Assembly: GCF_001570985.1 (NCBI RefSeq)
Contig: NZ_BCSS01000006.1
Span: 47,670 to 111,669 of the forward strand
Length of the DNA stretch: 64,000 bases
Source of the DNA: Janibacter limosus NBRC 16128
GTDB lineage: Bacteria > Actinomycetota > Actinomycetes > Actinomycetales > Dermatophilaceae
Direction: 5' to 3'
The notes beneath the pieces were generated by a model. That model made no database searches and was not told the DNA's origin. It saw only the letters and a list, made by a program, of their open reading frames with translations. This document shows positions 34,312 through 43,355 of the stretch, piece after piece (position 1 is the first letter of the stretch; every line of letters starts with the position of its first letter). The position numbers were made by a program, and so were the translations under genes.

Positions 34312-34719
34312 TCAGGCATCGGGTGACCCGGTCCGGGCCGCGGCGAGCGCCTGGCGCTCCTCGGGGGTCAGAGTGGCATCGGCGTCGCCACCGACGACGC
34401 CCTTGGCATAGGTGCGGGACTCGCCGCGGCCGTGGATGCTGCTGACGACCAGCCCGTCGCCGGTGTCGTCGATGATCGCCGCGGAGAAGGAGAGGCGTCC
34501 GCCCATGTCGCCGAAGGCGTCGTAGCGCACGACGGCCACGTGCCGCAGCGCCTGCGCGATGTCATGACGAAGGGAGGCGAGGTCGCCGTCGCCCACGGGC
34601 GAGCGGTCCTCGAGGACCGCGACCCGGTCGGTGAGTGCGCGCATGCGCACCAGCAGGGCGACCAGGGCGACCAGCGCGAGGGCAAGACCGCACAGCAGGG
34701 CGATCTCGACGGCACTCAT
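34312..34719 (-). CDS. DUF4446 family membrane protein
   Basis: 135 residues: one N-terminal membrane helix (EIALLCGLALALVALVALLV), a short coiled coil, then the DUF4446 core LRHVAVVRYDAFGDMGGRLSFSAAIIDD, recognisable from RYDAFGDMGG and GRGESRTYAKG. Function unknown; common next to pheA or serS in Gram-positive bacteria. The ATG at 34719 has TAGGGT six bases upstream, inside the 3' end of the GT87 gene, so it may have its own leaderless promoter. Confidence 0.85.
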   Translation of the reverse strand: MSAVEIALLCGLALALVALVALLVRMRALTDRVAVLEDRSPVGDGDLASLRHDIAQALRHVAVVRYDAFGDMGGRLSFSAAIIDDTGDGLVVSSIHGRGESRTYAKGVVGGDADATLTPEERQALAAARTGSPDA

Positions 34720-34728
34720 GGCGTCACC

Positions 34729-36000
34729 CTAGTCACCGGCCGCGACGGTGGTGTGGGTTGTCCGTGCCGGGCGCAGCGCCGGGGTGACCTCACCGGATGC
34801 CAGTTCACGACCGGTCCTCCGCACCGCCCACGCGAGCAGTGCGAGGACGACGACGCTGCCGATGACATTGCCCTCGATCAGGAGGTCGCCGAACCAGCGC
34901 GGGTGCCTCCCTTCGCGCTTCCACAGCACTCCCCAGAAGGGCATCGTGCAGACGAACCAGGCGATGACCACGGCGGCGGCGCCGACGCGGCGCCAATCGG
35001 GCTGGGCTCGCAGGACGGCCCAGCCGAGGATCGCCGGGACGATGACCATGGTCCAGTGCAGGTGGTGGACCCACGAGACGGGCGAGAGCAGGAACCCGGC
35101 GAGGCCGACCGCGCCTGCCTCCGCGACCCAGTCGCCCTGGCGGTGGGCGCGGTGCGCGACCCAGAAGACGATCGCGCCCATGACGAGCAGCCACGGCGCC
35201 CAGGCGAGGGTCAGCTCGGCGCCATCGAGCCCGCGCCGCAGCAGGGTCGCGCGGAAGGCCTGGTTGGCCGAGCCGTCGTTGGGGCCCAGGCGGGTCGGGT
35301 CGGACAGCGCCCCGCCCCAGAAGGCGAAGGAGGCCTGCGGGAGCACGGCCCACGCCGCGAGCGAGACGAAGGTCGCGGTGCCGATCGCCCACCCGGCCTC
35401 GCGCCAGCGCCTGCCCAGCAGGTAGTGGATGACGAAGACGCCGGGGGTCAGCTTGATCGCCATCGCCATGCCGACGAGGACGCCGGGCGGGACCTTGGCC
35501 AGCCACCGGGCCCGCGGGCGCTGCAGGTCGAGCAGGCAGATGAGCACGAGGAAGGCATTGACCTGGGCGAAGCGGATCCCGTCGCCGACCGGCTGCGTCC
35601 ACAGGAACCCGGCCGCGACGACCCCGACAAGCACCGGCGCCCACACGCCGACCCGCTCGCGCAGCCGATACCAGGCGATCCACGTGATGGCGACATTGGC
35701 GAGCAGCTGGGTGATCGTCCAGCCCCAGGCCGCGACGGGGAAGGGGACGAAGGCCAGCGGGATCGACAGGAAGGCTGCGATCGGCGGGTAGGTGAAGGGC
35801 AGCAGCTGCGGCGGCTGGGTCATCTGCGCGTAGATGTCGCGGCCCTGCAGCACCGAGATCCCGCCCTCGCGGTAGACCTGCACGTCGACCTGCCACTGGT
35901 CCTGTGGGAAGAGCAGGAGGAACTTGGCGACCGGCCATGCCGCGATGAGCACGAAGAGCACGACTCCCAGCAGGAGATGGGGACGGCTCACGCGAGACAT
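34729..36000 (-). CDS. Polyprenol-phosphate-dependent mannosyltransferase-like protein (GT87/DUF2029)
   Basis: 423 residues and about 10 membrane helices. A GT-C fold glycosyltransferase: the first extracytoplasmic loop carries the catalytic acidic residue in WQVDVQVYREGG followed by GRDIYAQMTQP and the FTYPPIAAFL helix, the GT87 pattern seen in mycobacterial PimE-like and arabinofuranan-branching enzymes. It uses a polyprenyl-phospho-sugar donor on the outer face of the membrane. ATG at 36000 with CACAAT six bases upstream (leaderless). Divergent from the 714-residue membrane protein. Confidence 0.85.
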   Translation of the reverse strand: MSRVSRPHLLLGVVLFVLIAAWPVAKFLLLFPQDQWQVDVQVYREGGISVLQGRDIYAQMTQPPQLLPFTYPPIAAFLSIPLAFVPFPVAAWGWTITQLLANVAITWIAWYRLRERVGVWAPVLVGVVAAGFLWTQPVGDGIRFAQVNAFLVLICLLDLQRPRARWLAKVPPGVLVGMAMAIKLTPGVFVIHYLLGRRWREAGWAIGTATFVSLAAWAVLPQASFAFWGGALSDPTRLGPNDGSANQAFRATLLRRGLDGAELTLAWAPWLLVMGAIVFWVAHRAHRQGDWVAEAGAVGLAGFLLSPVSWVHHLHWTMVIVPAILGWAVLRAQPDWRRVGAAAVVIAWFVCTMPFWGVLWKREGRHPRWFGDLLIEGNVIGSVVVLALLAWAVRRTGRELASGEVTPALRPARTTHTTVAAGD

Positions 36001-36056
36001 GGCGCCATTGTGTCCGACGCGCGCTCGCAGACCGTGCAGGTCACTACGGTGGGCAC

Positions 36057-38201
36057 ATGATGAGCGCGCGCCACCCCCTTCGTCGTCGTGGCGTGCTCCC
36101 GGTGCTGCTGCTCCTGCTCACCACCATCGGGCTCACCGCGGGCCCGGCGTCCGCGAGCGACTCCGACCCGCAGGACGTCGTCCTCATCGGCGCGCCCGGC
36201 CTGTCGTGGAGCGATGTCACGCCCGAGGCGACCCCGGCGATCCACTCCTTCGCCGGCAGTGCCGCGATCTCCAACCTCAACGTGCGCTCCACCTACTTCA
36301 CCTCCTGCCCTGCCGACGGGTGGCTCGGCCTCTCCGCGGGCACCCGCGCAGCCGAGCCGCGCGACGTGACCCGCGCGCAGCTGCGCGCCCACCCGCGGGC
36401 ACTGCCGGACTGCAGCCCGCTGCCCACGAGCAGCTCCTGGTCGGCGTCGGACGTGGACCGGGCCTACTGGCGGGACCTGGGGGCCCGGGTGTCGCAGCAG
36501 GGGTTCGACGCGCAGATCGGCAGGCTCGGCCAGACCATCGACCGCAACGGTGACTGCATCGCGGGCGAGGGCCCTGGTGCCGTGCTGGCGATGCCCGACC
36601 CCGACGGCGAGGTGCCCACGAACCTCGAGGCGGACCACTGCAGAGTGACCCTCGTCGGCGCGCCGCCGATCTCGGTGCCGGAGGAGGGCGATGTCCGCTC
36701 CCGTCAGGTGGCAGCGGTGGATGGCGTCGTCGACGACGTCCTCGCCTCGGTGGACTCCGACACCGTCGTCATCCTCGCCGGGCTCTCCGACGACGGCGGA
36801 CAGCCCGGCCTGCGGGCCCTCGCGATGGGCGGTGGCGGGATCCGTCCCGGGTGGCTCCACTCGGACTCGACGACCCGCGACGAGATGGCCCAGGTCTCGG
36901 ACGTCACGCACACGGTGATGTCGGTCAGCGGCGTCGAGCCGACGCGCATCGACGGACCGGCCATGCGACCCGTCGGCGATGATGCCCCCGTCGACGAGCG
37001 GATCGCCTCCCTCGTCGACGACGACGCGCAGCTGCAGGCCGCGGACGCGGTCATCCCGCCCTTCTTCCGCAGCTTTGGCATCGGGCTGGTCGCACTGCTC
37101 GGTGCTGCCGCGCTCGTGGGGCGCTTCGGTCCCAAGCGCTGGGGCCCGGTGCTGGCCCGCGGGGTGGGACTCGTCGGACTCGCGGCGATGGCCGTGCCCG
37201 CCTCGACCTACCTGGTCACCCTGACGCGCTGGTTCGACTCAGCCATGCCGATGGCCGACTTCGTCCTGCGGCTGGCCGTGATCGCCCTGGCCCTGGTCGC
37301 CCTGGCGCTCGGGGTCACCTGGGCCGCCCTGCGCTGGACACCGCTGCGTGAGCGATCCGACGGCCCGGCCACGGCGCTGGTCAGCGTCGGGGTGGTGAGT
37401 GCCGTGACCTTCGCGGTGCTTGCCGGTGACCTGCTCTTCGGCAGCGGACGGATGACGATGCTCTCCGTCCTCGGGCTCCTCCCCCTGGACGGTGGGCGCT
37501 TCCACGGCTTCGGCAATGTCCCCTTCGCGATCTTCGTCGCTGCCGCCTTCCTGCTGATGACCGCCCTGGCCGACCCGCTGCTGGCCGAGGGGCGACGGCG
37601 CGACGCAGCCTTCCTCGTGGTGCTCGTGGGTGTGGCGACCTTCGCCGTCGACGCCTGGCTGGGCGCCGACGGGGGCGGGGCGCTCGCGCTCATCCCGTCG
37701 GTCGGCTACCTCGTCCTCGCCGTCGCCGGAGTGCGCCTGACCTGGCCCAAGGTGCTGGGGATCGCGGTCGCGACGGTCGTCGGCTTCCTCGCCATGGCCG
37801 GCGCTGACTGGCTGCGGCCGGAGCAGGAGCGAACCCACTTGGGCCGCTTCTTCCAGAGCCTGCTCGACGGAGACGCCTGGGGCATCGTCGGACGCAAGCT
37901 GCAGACCAATGTCGATCTCCTGCTCGGGCCGGAGCGCGCCGCGCTCCTGGTGCCCGTGCTGCTGATCGCGCTCATCTGGGTGCTCGCTCGTCCGAGCAGC
38001 ACTGTGGGGCAACGGCTGCAGCCGACGTTCGAGACCTACCCGGCCCTGCGTGTCGGGCTGATCGGGCTGGTCATCGCGCTGACCGTCGGATTTTTGCTCA
38101 ATGACTCCGGCACGGCCATCCCGGCCGCCGCAGCGCTCGTCCTCGGTCCGGCCCTGGTCGTCCTGTGGGTCGGGCTGTGGCGTGAGCCGGCCTCGTCATG
38201 A
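36057..38201 (+). CDS. Large membrane protein with extracytoplasmic phosphatase-like domain, unknown function
   Basis: 714 residues. Signal peptide/first helix (VLPVLLLLLTTIGLTAGPASA), an exported domain of ~310 residues, then about 10 membrane helices (~340-705). The exported part starts DVVLIGAPGLSWSDV and later has DTVVILAGLSDDGGQPG, resembling in outline the alkaline-phosphatase superfamily (a metal-binding Asp after the first strand and a late Asp pair), but several metal ligands are not evident. The membrane part has conserved-looking loops DGGRFHGFGNVPFAIF and NDSGTAIPAAA. TACGGT six bases before the ATG suggests a leaderless transcript. Neighbouring glycosyltransferases hint at an envelope role. 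Confidence 0.72.
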   Translation: MMSARHPLRRRGVLPVLLLLLTTIGLTAGPASASDSDPQDVVLIGAPGLSWSDVTPEATPAIHSFAGSAAISNLNVRSTYFTSCPADGWLGLSAGTRAAEPRDVTRAQLRAHPRALPDCSPLPTSSSWSASDVDRAYWRDLGARVSQQGFDAQIGRLGQTIDRNGDCIAGEGPGAVLAMPDPDGEVPTNLEADHCRVTLVGAPPISVPEEGDVRSRQVAAVDGVVDDVLASVDSDTVVILAGLSDDGGQPGLRALAMGGGGIRPGWLHSDSTTRDEMAQVSDVTHTVMSVSGVEPTRIDGPAMRPVGDDAPVDERIASLVDDDAQLQAADAVIPPFFRSFGIGLVALLGAAALVGRFGPKRWGPVLARGVGLVGLAAMAVPASTYLVTLTRWFDSAMPMADFVLRLAVIALALVALALGVTWAALRWTPLRERSDGPATALVSVGVVSAVTFAVLAGDLLFGSGRMTMLSVLGLLPLDGGRFHGFGNVPFAIFVAAAFLLMTALADPLLAEGRRRDAAFLVVLVGVATFAVDAWLGADGGGALALIPSVGYLVLAVAGVRLTWPKVLGIAVATVVGFLAMAGADWLRPEQERTHLGRFFQSLLDGDAWGIVGRKLQTNVDLLLGPERAALLVPVLLIALIWVLARPSSTVGQRLQPTFETYPALRVGLIGLVIALTVGFLLNDSGTAIPAAAALVLGPALVVLWVGLWREPASS

Positions 38202-38209
38202 GGTCCCGG

Positions 38210-39139
38210 TCAGGGTGCCGAGAGCTGCCGTGGGTAGCAGGTGTTGGCCAGCTCATCGCCTGACAACCAGGAGAACTCGCGCTCGCACCACGACTGGGCG
38301 TCGTCACGTGACGGGAGACCACCGGGGTCGACGATCGTCATCCAGATCTTGTCGTCGTCAGGCCCCTGGGTGCTGCCGAGGTCCTCGGCCTTGAGCAGGT
38401 AGGTGGTGGTCGTGCTCGAGTAGGCCGAGTCGATGGCCTCGTGCAGCTCGAGGATGTCGGGCAGACGAAACACGTGCGAGCCCGAGCTCGTGAGCTGGTA
38501 CTCGTCGAGCGTCCCGTCCTGCTTGGCCGACAGGCTCAGGCCCCAGGAGTCGTCCGTCACCAGCCGGCCGAGGGACTCGTCGCGCAGGTCTGCCAGCTGG
38601 TCCGCGGCCGAGACCGGAGCAGTCGTCGTCGACGTGGTGGTCACCGTGGTCGTCGGAGGTGGTGGCGGAGCGGTGCTGGTCACCGTGGTCACGACGGCCG
38701 TGGCGGTGCTCGTCGAGGGAGTGGCGGCGGCCGTCGGGTCCTCGCGCGTGGTGGCCCACCAGGCCGCGCCGCCTCCGAGGGCGAGCACGAGCGCAGCGGC
38801 AGCTCCGGCGGCAACGATCAGCGGCCACCGCGGACCGCCTCCCGAGGGGGGTGGCAGTCCCGGTCCCAGGGGCGGCACGCCAGCCGGACCGGGACTCATG
38901 GGTGCACGGCCACTGGCGGTCGACATGTCGCTGGGCTGTCGAGAGACGAGCCAGTCGTCCCAGCTGGCCTCGGGGTAGGCAGGCTGCTGCTGCTGCGGGG
39001 CCGGCTGCTGCTGCGCGATGGTCGGCTCGTCGTCCGCCCAGAAGACGGCCGACGGATCGGCCTCCCCGGTGCTCAGTCGTGCTCCGCACTGGGCGCAGAA
39101 GGCGCCCGTCCCCGTCGTCCCACAGCTGTCACACAGCAT
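38210..39139 (-). CDS. Zinc-ribbon protein with one membrane helix and Ser/Thr-rich linker
   Basis: 309 residues. An N-terminal zinc ribbon (MLCDSCGTTGTGAFCAQCGAR, given as CDSCG...CAQCG) and a Gln/Pro-rich cytoplasmic stretch lead to a membrane helix (WPLIVAAGAAAALVLALGGGAAWW, ~120-140), a long Thr/Ser/Pro linker, and an extracytoplasmic domain with two Cys residues (WCEREFSWLSGDELANTCYP). ATG at 39139 chosen over an upstream TTG. The architecture resembles envelope sensors or substrate-binding partners of unknown role in actinobacteria. Last gene of a four-gene operon behind two glycosyltransferases. Confidence 0.72.
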   Translation of the reverse strand: MLCDSCGTTGTGAFCAQCGARLSTGEADPSAVFWADDEPTIAQQQPAPQQQQPAYPEASWDDWLVSRQPSDMSTASGRAPMSPGPAGVPPLGPGLPPPSGGGPRWPLIVAAGAAAALVLALGGGAAWWATTREDPTAAATPSTSTATAVVTTVTSTAPPPPPTTTVTTTSTTTAPVSAADQLADLRDESLGRLVTDDSWGLSLSAKQDGTLDEYQLTSSGSHVFRLPDILELHEAIDSAYSSTTTTYLLKAEDLGSTQGPDDDKIWMTIVDPGGLPSRDDAQSWCEREFSWLSGDELANTCYPRQLSAP

Positions 39140-39173
39140 CTCGATCCCCGATCTCCCCAACGGAAGCCCCAGT

Positions 39174-40631
39174 CTATGTCCGGGGTGCGACAGTCCGACA
39201 TCCGCGGAGACGCCGCCAGATGACCCACAGCGCGGCCCACACGGCCAGGGTCATCAGCGGCGAGGCGACGAAGCGGAATCCCAGCGTCACCGTCTCGATG
39301 TCATCGGGCAGGCGCACCCGTCCCGGGACATAGGCCAGCGCGAGCACGACCGAGCGGGCGACGAGCAGGAGCAGGAGCGGGCGGAAGCGGCGCCAGCCCT
39401 CGGCCGACAGCAGCCCGACGAGCGCGGCGGTCGCAAGCCACTGCGGCAGCTCGTACCAGGGCAGGACGTAGCCGGCCCCGAGCGAGTAGGCGGTGGTGAG
39501 GACGAAGAGCACCCGCACCGCGACGACCTCGGTGAGCCCCTCGGTCAGGCGCCACAGGGCGAGGGCGAGCACGACGCACCCGGCTGCGGCGATCCAGGTC
39601 GTCGCCGTCCGGGCGACCGGCTCGCTGGTCACCAGGTCCAGCACCGTGTAGATCGAGCGCCACGGCATGGCGTAGGAGATGCCGCCGCCCGCCTCGGTGA
39701 TCCGGGTCAGGGCATGGACGCCGATGAGCAGGTGCGCCGGCACGATCACGAGCAGTGCGCCGAGCACGAGCCGGGCAGCCCGCGACCACGGGCGGGGACC
39801 CCCCTTCGTCTCGAGCAGGGCCCACAGCAGGGCGATGCCCACCACCCCGGCCGTGAGCTTGGTGCTCGCGGCGAGACCCGTCGCGAGTCCGGCCAGCAGC
39901 GGCCGGCGGGCGAGTCCCAGCCCCAGGGCGGCCGCCACGGCGCAGGCGGCGAGCGTGTCGACGTGCGCGCCGAAGACGCCGGCACCGAGCACGACGACAT
40001 TGGTCGTCCACCAGCGGTCGACGGTCGGTCGTGCCGTCCCGAGCCGCACCAGCAGCTCGCGGGTGCCCAGCCAGGCGACGACGACGAGGACCTGCCAGAC
40101 CCAGACGACCTGCCGGGCGACCTCGCCACCCAGCCACGCCGACAGGCCCATCAGCCAGGTGCCGACGGGCCCGTAGACGCTCGTCGCCTCCCGCCACGGG
40201 TCCTGCACACGCTGCACGACCGGGTCGAGACCACCGCGCCAGTCCGCGGGGACGGCCGACCACGGGTCCCCGCCCTCGACGAGGATCCGGCCGTATGCGG
40301 CGTAGTTGGTGTGGTCCGCGGTGCCGAAGGGGGCCGTGAGCAGCACCAGCGCGGCGAGCAGGGTGAGATGCCACCACCGCAGACGAAGGGGGGTCGGCCG
40401 CCGCACGTGCCGCCACAGGGAGATCCCGCCGAGGACGTAGCCGGCGGTCTGGAGGGCGACGACGCTCCAGCCACCGAGCTGCCAGGGCAGGCTCGGTGGC
40501 GCCCAACCATTGGCGCCGAGGGGAGGGAGGGCCAGCGAGGTACCGCTGGCACCGACGAGGAGCAGGAGCCCGATCCCGGCCGTGAGCAGCACGAGCCCGA
40601 TCGGGTCGCGGTCGGCGCGGGGGTCCGTCAC
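39174..40631 (-). CDS. GT-C glycosyltransferase, MptB-like alpha-1,6-mannosyltransferase family
   Basis: 485 residues with about 12-13 membrane helices. The first large outer loop contains DHTNYAAYGRILVEGGDPWS and TSVYGPVGTWLMGL, the pattern of polyprenol-phosphomannose-dependent mannosyltransferases (MptA/MptB) that build lipomannan cores in mycobacteria and corynebacteria. GTG start at 40631 overlaps the stop of the family 2 glycosyltransferase by four bases, so a donor-making enzyme and a donor-using enzyme appear to be made together. The true sugar is inferred. Confidence 0.8.
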   Translation of the reverse strand: MTDPRADRDPIGLVLLTAGIGLLLLVGASGTSLALPPLGANGWAPPSLPWQLGGWSVVALQTAGYVLGGISLWRHVRRPTPLRLRWWHLTLLAALVLLTAPFGTADHTNYAAYGRILVEGGDPWSAVPADWRGGLDPVVQRVQDPWREATSVYGPVGTWLMGLSAWLGGEVARQVVWVWQVLVVVAWLGTRELLVRLGTARPTVDRWWTTNVVVLGAGVFGAHVDTLAACAVAAALGLGLARRPLLAGLATGLAASTKLTAGVVGIALLWALLETKGGPRPWSRAARLVLGALLVIVPAHLLIGVHALTRITEAGGGISYAMPWRSIYTVLDLVTSEPVARTATTWIAAAGCVVLALALWRLTEGLTEVVAVRVLFVLTTAYSLGAGYVLPWYELPQWLATAALVGLLSAEGWRRFRPLLLLLVARSVVLALAYVPGRVRLPDDIETVTLGFRFVASPLMTLAVWAALWVIWRRLRGCRTVAPRT

Positions 40632-41329
40632 GACAGGAAGCGGCGGGCGAGCAGTGCGGTCGAGACATCACGCAGCTGCTTGGCCCGGTGCAGACGCCCC
40701 GCGAAGTCGTTGCCCGTGCGACGGTGCGTCAGCTCGATGGGGACCTCGACGACCCGGCGCCCGGCACGCAGCACGTCGACGAGCATGGCGGCCTCGATAC
40801 CCCAGCCGGTCGCCAGCGGTGTCGCGTCGGCGAAGGTCTCGCGGGTCAGTGCTCGCATGCCGTTCAGCGGTTGCTCGATCGTGCGGCCCGTCATCGCCTC
40901 GATCTGGGCTCGGGCCAGGCGCACGACGCGTCCGGTGCCGAGTGATGACGCGCTCCTGGGGATATTGGCGACGGCCAGGTCGGCGGTACCCGCGAGGACC
41001 GGGCGCAGCAGCGGCTCGAGGTTGGCGGCGGACGCACCCAGGTCGGCGTCGGCGAAGAGCAGGACGTGCGAGGTGGAGCCGGTGCGGGTCTCCTCCTCGA
41101 GGAGTCGGGCCACGCCCGTCTCCAGGGCGGCGGCCTTGCCCCGGTTGGCCGGGTGGCGCACGACCAGGGCTTCTGCATCAGCAGCGACGGCGGCGGTGGC
41201 ATCGGTCGACCCGTCATCGACGACGACGACGAGGTCCACGGCATCCAGCGAGAGGAGGGCCGTGACGGTCGCGGCGACGCGATCGGCCTCGTCCTTGGCC
41301 GGGACGATCGCGGCCACCCCCGCGGACAT
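40628..41329 (-). CDS. Family 2 glycosyltransferase
   Basis: 233-residue cytosolic GT-A fold enzyme: VAAIVPAKDEADRV at the start, VVVVDDGSTDATAAVA, HPANRGKAAALETGV and the DXD-like metal motif LLFADADLGAS. This layout is that of polyprenyl-phosphate mannose/glucose synthases and glucosyl-3-phosphoglycerate synthase relatives, without C-terminal membrane helices. It overlaps the following GT-C gene by four bases; a role as donor synthase for that enzyme is a reasonable inference. Confidence 0.88.
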   Translation of the reverse strand: MSAGVAAIVPAKDEADRVAATVTALLSLDAVDLVVVVDDGSTDATAAVAADAEALVVRHPANRGKAAALETGVARLLEEETRTGSTSHVLLFADADLGASAANLEPLLRPVLAGTADLAVANIPRSASSLGTGRVVRLARAQIEAMTGRTIEQPLNGMRALTRETFADATPLATGWGIEAAMLVDVLRAGRRVVEVPIELTHRRTGNDFAGRLHRAKQLRDVSTALLARRFLS

Positions 41330-41331
41330 GA

Positions 41332-42216
41332 TCAGCGCAGCGTCACCTGCCGTGAGAGCAGACCGGACCGGGCCCGGCGCTCCTCGGCAGTGAGCTCATC
41401 GGTGGATGCGGCAGCCGTGGCATACCGCGTGGCGAAGTCGGCGATGGCGCTCTCGTGCTCCGACGGGTCGGAGTCGGCGGGGACCTCCCACACGGGGACG
41501 AGGAGGCCACCGGCGCGGAAGGCACCGAGGAGCCGGCGCTCCTCGTCGAGGTGGGCCGCGCCCTGCGCCTGGAGTCGGGCGAGGGCCGTGGTCGCGGTGT
41601 CCTCGTCGTCGGCGAGCACGTGGCGGATGTAGGTGCGCTCGCCGATGCGGCACCAGTAGGCGCTCGGGGTGCCCGCGATCGGGGTGGTCGGCACGACCGA
41701 CTCGTTGGCCCGCTCGAGCGACGCGGCGGCCTCGCCGGTCACCTCCTGGCCATCGACCCAGAAGTCGAAGCCGTCGTGGACGGTGATCTCGAAGGGAGCG
41801 TCGGTGTCGATGAGCTCCTGCAGCCGCGGCGTCTCCACGGTCGTGCGGGGCAGCTGCGGGATCGGCGCGCCCGGCTCGGAGGCGAGGGCGGTGAGCAGTG
41901 CCTGCGCGAGGTCGCGGCTCGGGTCGCTGCTGCTGGATCCGGACTGGCTGGCGATGAGGATCTCGCCGTCCTGGCGGCGCAGCGCCGGCCAGGCCATCGG
42001 CAGGACGCTCGCGAGGGTGACCGTCTCGGGCGAGCCCTCGGGGACGGCACCCGCCTTGAGGGTGAGGACGGCGGTCGCCGCCGGCAGGATCTCGTAGGCG
42101 GCGACCCAGTCGGGCTCACCGGGCAGCCCTTCGAAGGGGCGTGCCACATAGGGCGCCGGGGCGACCTTGGTGGTCTTGCCCTGTGCGTCCTTCTTACGAC
42201 GAGATGCCTTACCCAT
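41332..42216 (-). CDS. DUF5926 family protein
   Basis: 294 residues, cytosolic, no membrane helix. The N-terminus MGKASRRKKDAQGKTTK is basic, like SEC-C or ribosome-associated proteins, and is followed by VAPAPYVARPFEGLPGEPDWVAAYEILPAATA (cited here as the PYVARPFEGL and EPDWVA motifs), a strongly conserved start in actinobacterial DUF5926 proteins. No catalytic signature is visible. ATG at 42216 with TACGCT seven bases upstream (leaderless). It is the first gene of the operon that continues, after two bases, with the family 2 glycosyltransferase. Confidence 0.82.
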   Translation of the reverse strand: MGKASRRKKDAQGKTTKVAPAPYVARPFEGLPGEPDWVAAYEILPAATAVLTLKAGAVPEGSPETVTLASVLPMAWPALRRQDGEILIASQSGSSSSDPSRDLAQALLTALASEPGAPIPQLPRTTVETPRLQELIDTDAPFEITVHDGFDFWVDGQEVTGEAAASLERANESVVPTTPIAGTPSAYWCRIGERTYIRHVLADDEDTATTALARLQAQGAAHLDEERRLLGAFRAGGLLVPVWEVPADSDPSEHESAIADFATRYATAAASTDELTAEERRARSGLLSRQVTLR

Positions 42217-42275
42217 GGCGGTCAGCGTAGGCCCTCGGCGTGGCCGGGTTGGGCAGCACCGCCGGAGCAGGGACA

Positions 42276-42797
42276 ATGACCGTGCCAGCGACCGCGACGA
42301 AGGGACCCCTCCAGATCATGGGCCAGGCACACGACGGCATCGATGCCGAGCGAACTGTCGACTCCTTCGGCGGTGAGATCGGCCGTGGCCAGGCGCGCAC
42401 CATCCGTGCCCGTTGGGAGCTGCAGACCGTCACCCGGGTCCGCGAGGCGATCGCACTGGACCTCACCGCGCGGGGAGTCTCCGACGAGATCGTCAGCGAG
42501 GCCGAGCTGGTCGCCACCGAGCTCGTGACCAACTCCCTTCGCCACGCCGCTCCGCTCTCGGACCGGACCGTGCGCATCCACTGGAAGGCACGCGGCGACT
42601 CGGTCGAGATCGAGGTCAGCGATGGTGGAGCCGAGACCGAGCCGGCGCCCGCGCCGCGTCAGGTGTGGGCGACGTCCGGCCGCGGGCTACGGATCGTGCG
42701 CAGCATCGCCCACGAGTGGGGCGTGCAGCGCGATGAGCGGCAGACCACCGTGTGGGCGGCCCTCGGAGGGCCCTCCCGCCGCAGGGTCGGACCATGA
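42276..42797 (+). CDS. Anti-sigma-factor-like ATP-binding protein (SpoIIAB/RsbW HATPase fold)
   Basis: 173 residues. A single GHKL ATPase domain: the N box in ELVATELVTNSLRHAAP, the G1 box in EIEVSDGGAETEP and the G2 box in GRGLRIVRSIAHEWG. Proteins of this size are serine kinases that hold sigma factors or phosphorylate anti-sigma antagonists. The ATG at 42276 has GGAG eight bases before it; about 35 extra residues precede the domain. No STAS or sigma gene is adjacent. The next gene overlaps by four bases. Divergent from DUF5926 with a 59-bp gap. Confidence 0.87.
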   Translation: MTVPATATKGPLQIMGQAHDGIDAERTVDSFGGEIGRGQARTIRARWELQTVTRVREAIALDLTARGVSDEIVSEAELVATELVTNSLRHAAPLSDRTVRIHWKARGDSVEIEVSDGGAETEPAPAPRQVWATSGRGLRIVRSIAHEWGVQRDERQTTVWAALGGPSRRRVGP

Positions 42798-43303
42798 GCC
42801 ACCCGCAGTACTCGACCCCGCCCGCCAAGCAGGGGCGCCCGTGGGTGCTCATCGTCGGCTCGGTGCTCCTGCTCATCTCGCTCCTGCTGTGCGCGGTGGG
42901 CGGCTTCCTGGGCGTCGCTCCGATCATGGACCTCGCCGACCAGCCGGAGCAGACGGCTCCGCAGACCGTGCAGCTCGCACAGGGTGATTCCCGCGCGGTG
43001 TGGTCGCAGACAGCGGGCGCCAGCTGCACGGTCAGGGGCCCGGACGCAGCGATGGTCACGGACACCTCCACGGGTGAGTCGTCGGCGAGCTGGGGCGGCA
43101 AGAGCTTCGAACGGGTCATGTCCTTCGAGGCGGACGAGGCCGGCGACCACACGGTCAGCTGCACGGCGCCCTTCGTCGTCGGCGAGGACATGTCCGTCGG
43201 CGGGATCGTCATGGCCACCTTCGGTTCGATGCTCTGCTGCTTCGCGGTCGTCATCCTCGCCGTCGGGCTGGTCCTCTGGTTGAGCCGGCGCCGTCGCGCC
43301 TGA
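42794..43303 (+). CDS. Two-helix membrane protein, unknown
   Basis: 169 residues. Two membrane helices (VLIVGSVLLLISLLLCAVGGFLG and GGIVMATFGSMLCCFAVVILAVGLVLWL) enclose an outer domain of ~90 residues with two Cys (GASCTV and HTVSCT), likely a disulfide-bonded beta sandwich. Coupled by an ATGA overlap to the anti-sigma-like ATPase gene, so it may sense an envelope signal for it. I do not recognise the family. Confidence 0.75.
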   Translation: MSHPQYSTPPAKQGRPWVLIVGSVLLLISLLLCAVGGFLGVAPIMDLADQPEQTAPQTVQLAQGDSRAVWSQTAGASCTVRGPDAAMVTDTSTGESSASWGGKSFERVMSFEADEAGDHTVSCTAPFVVGEDMSVGGIVMATFGSMLCCFAVVILAVGLVLWLSRRRRA

Positions 43304-43355
43304 GCCGCTCGTAATTCGGTGGCGGTGGGCGGGGCCCGCTGCCACCGTGGTGGGG

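Noticed and set aside
42127..42137. CCCTTCGAAGGG-type palindrome as a regulatory site
   Set aside because: It lies inside the DUF5926 coding region near codon 28 and is explained by two abutting copies of the common heptamer.
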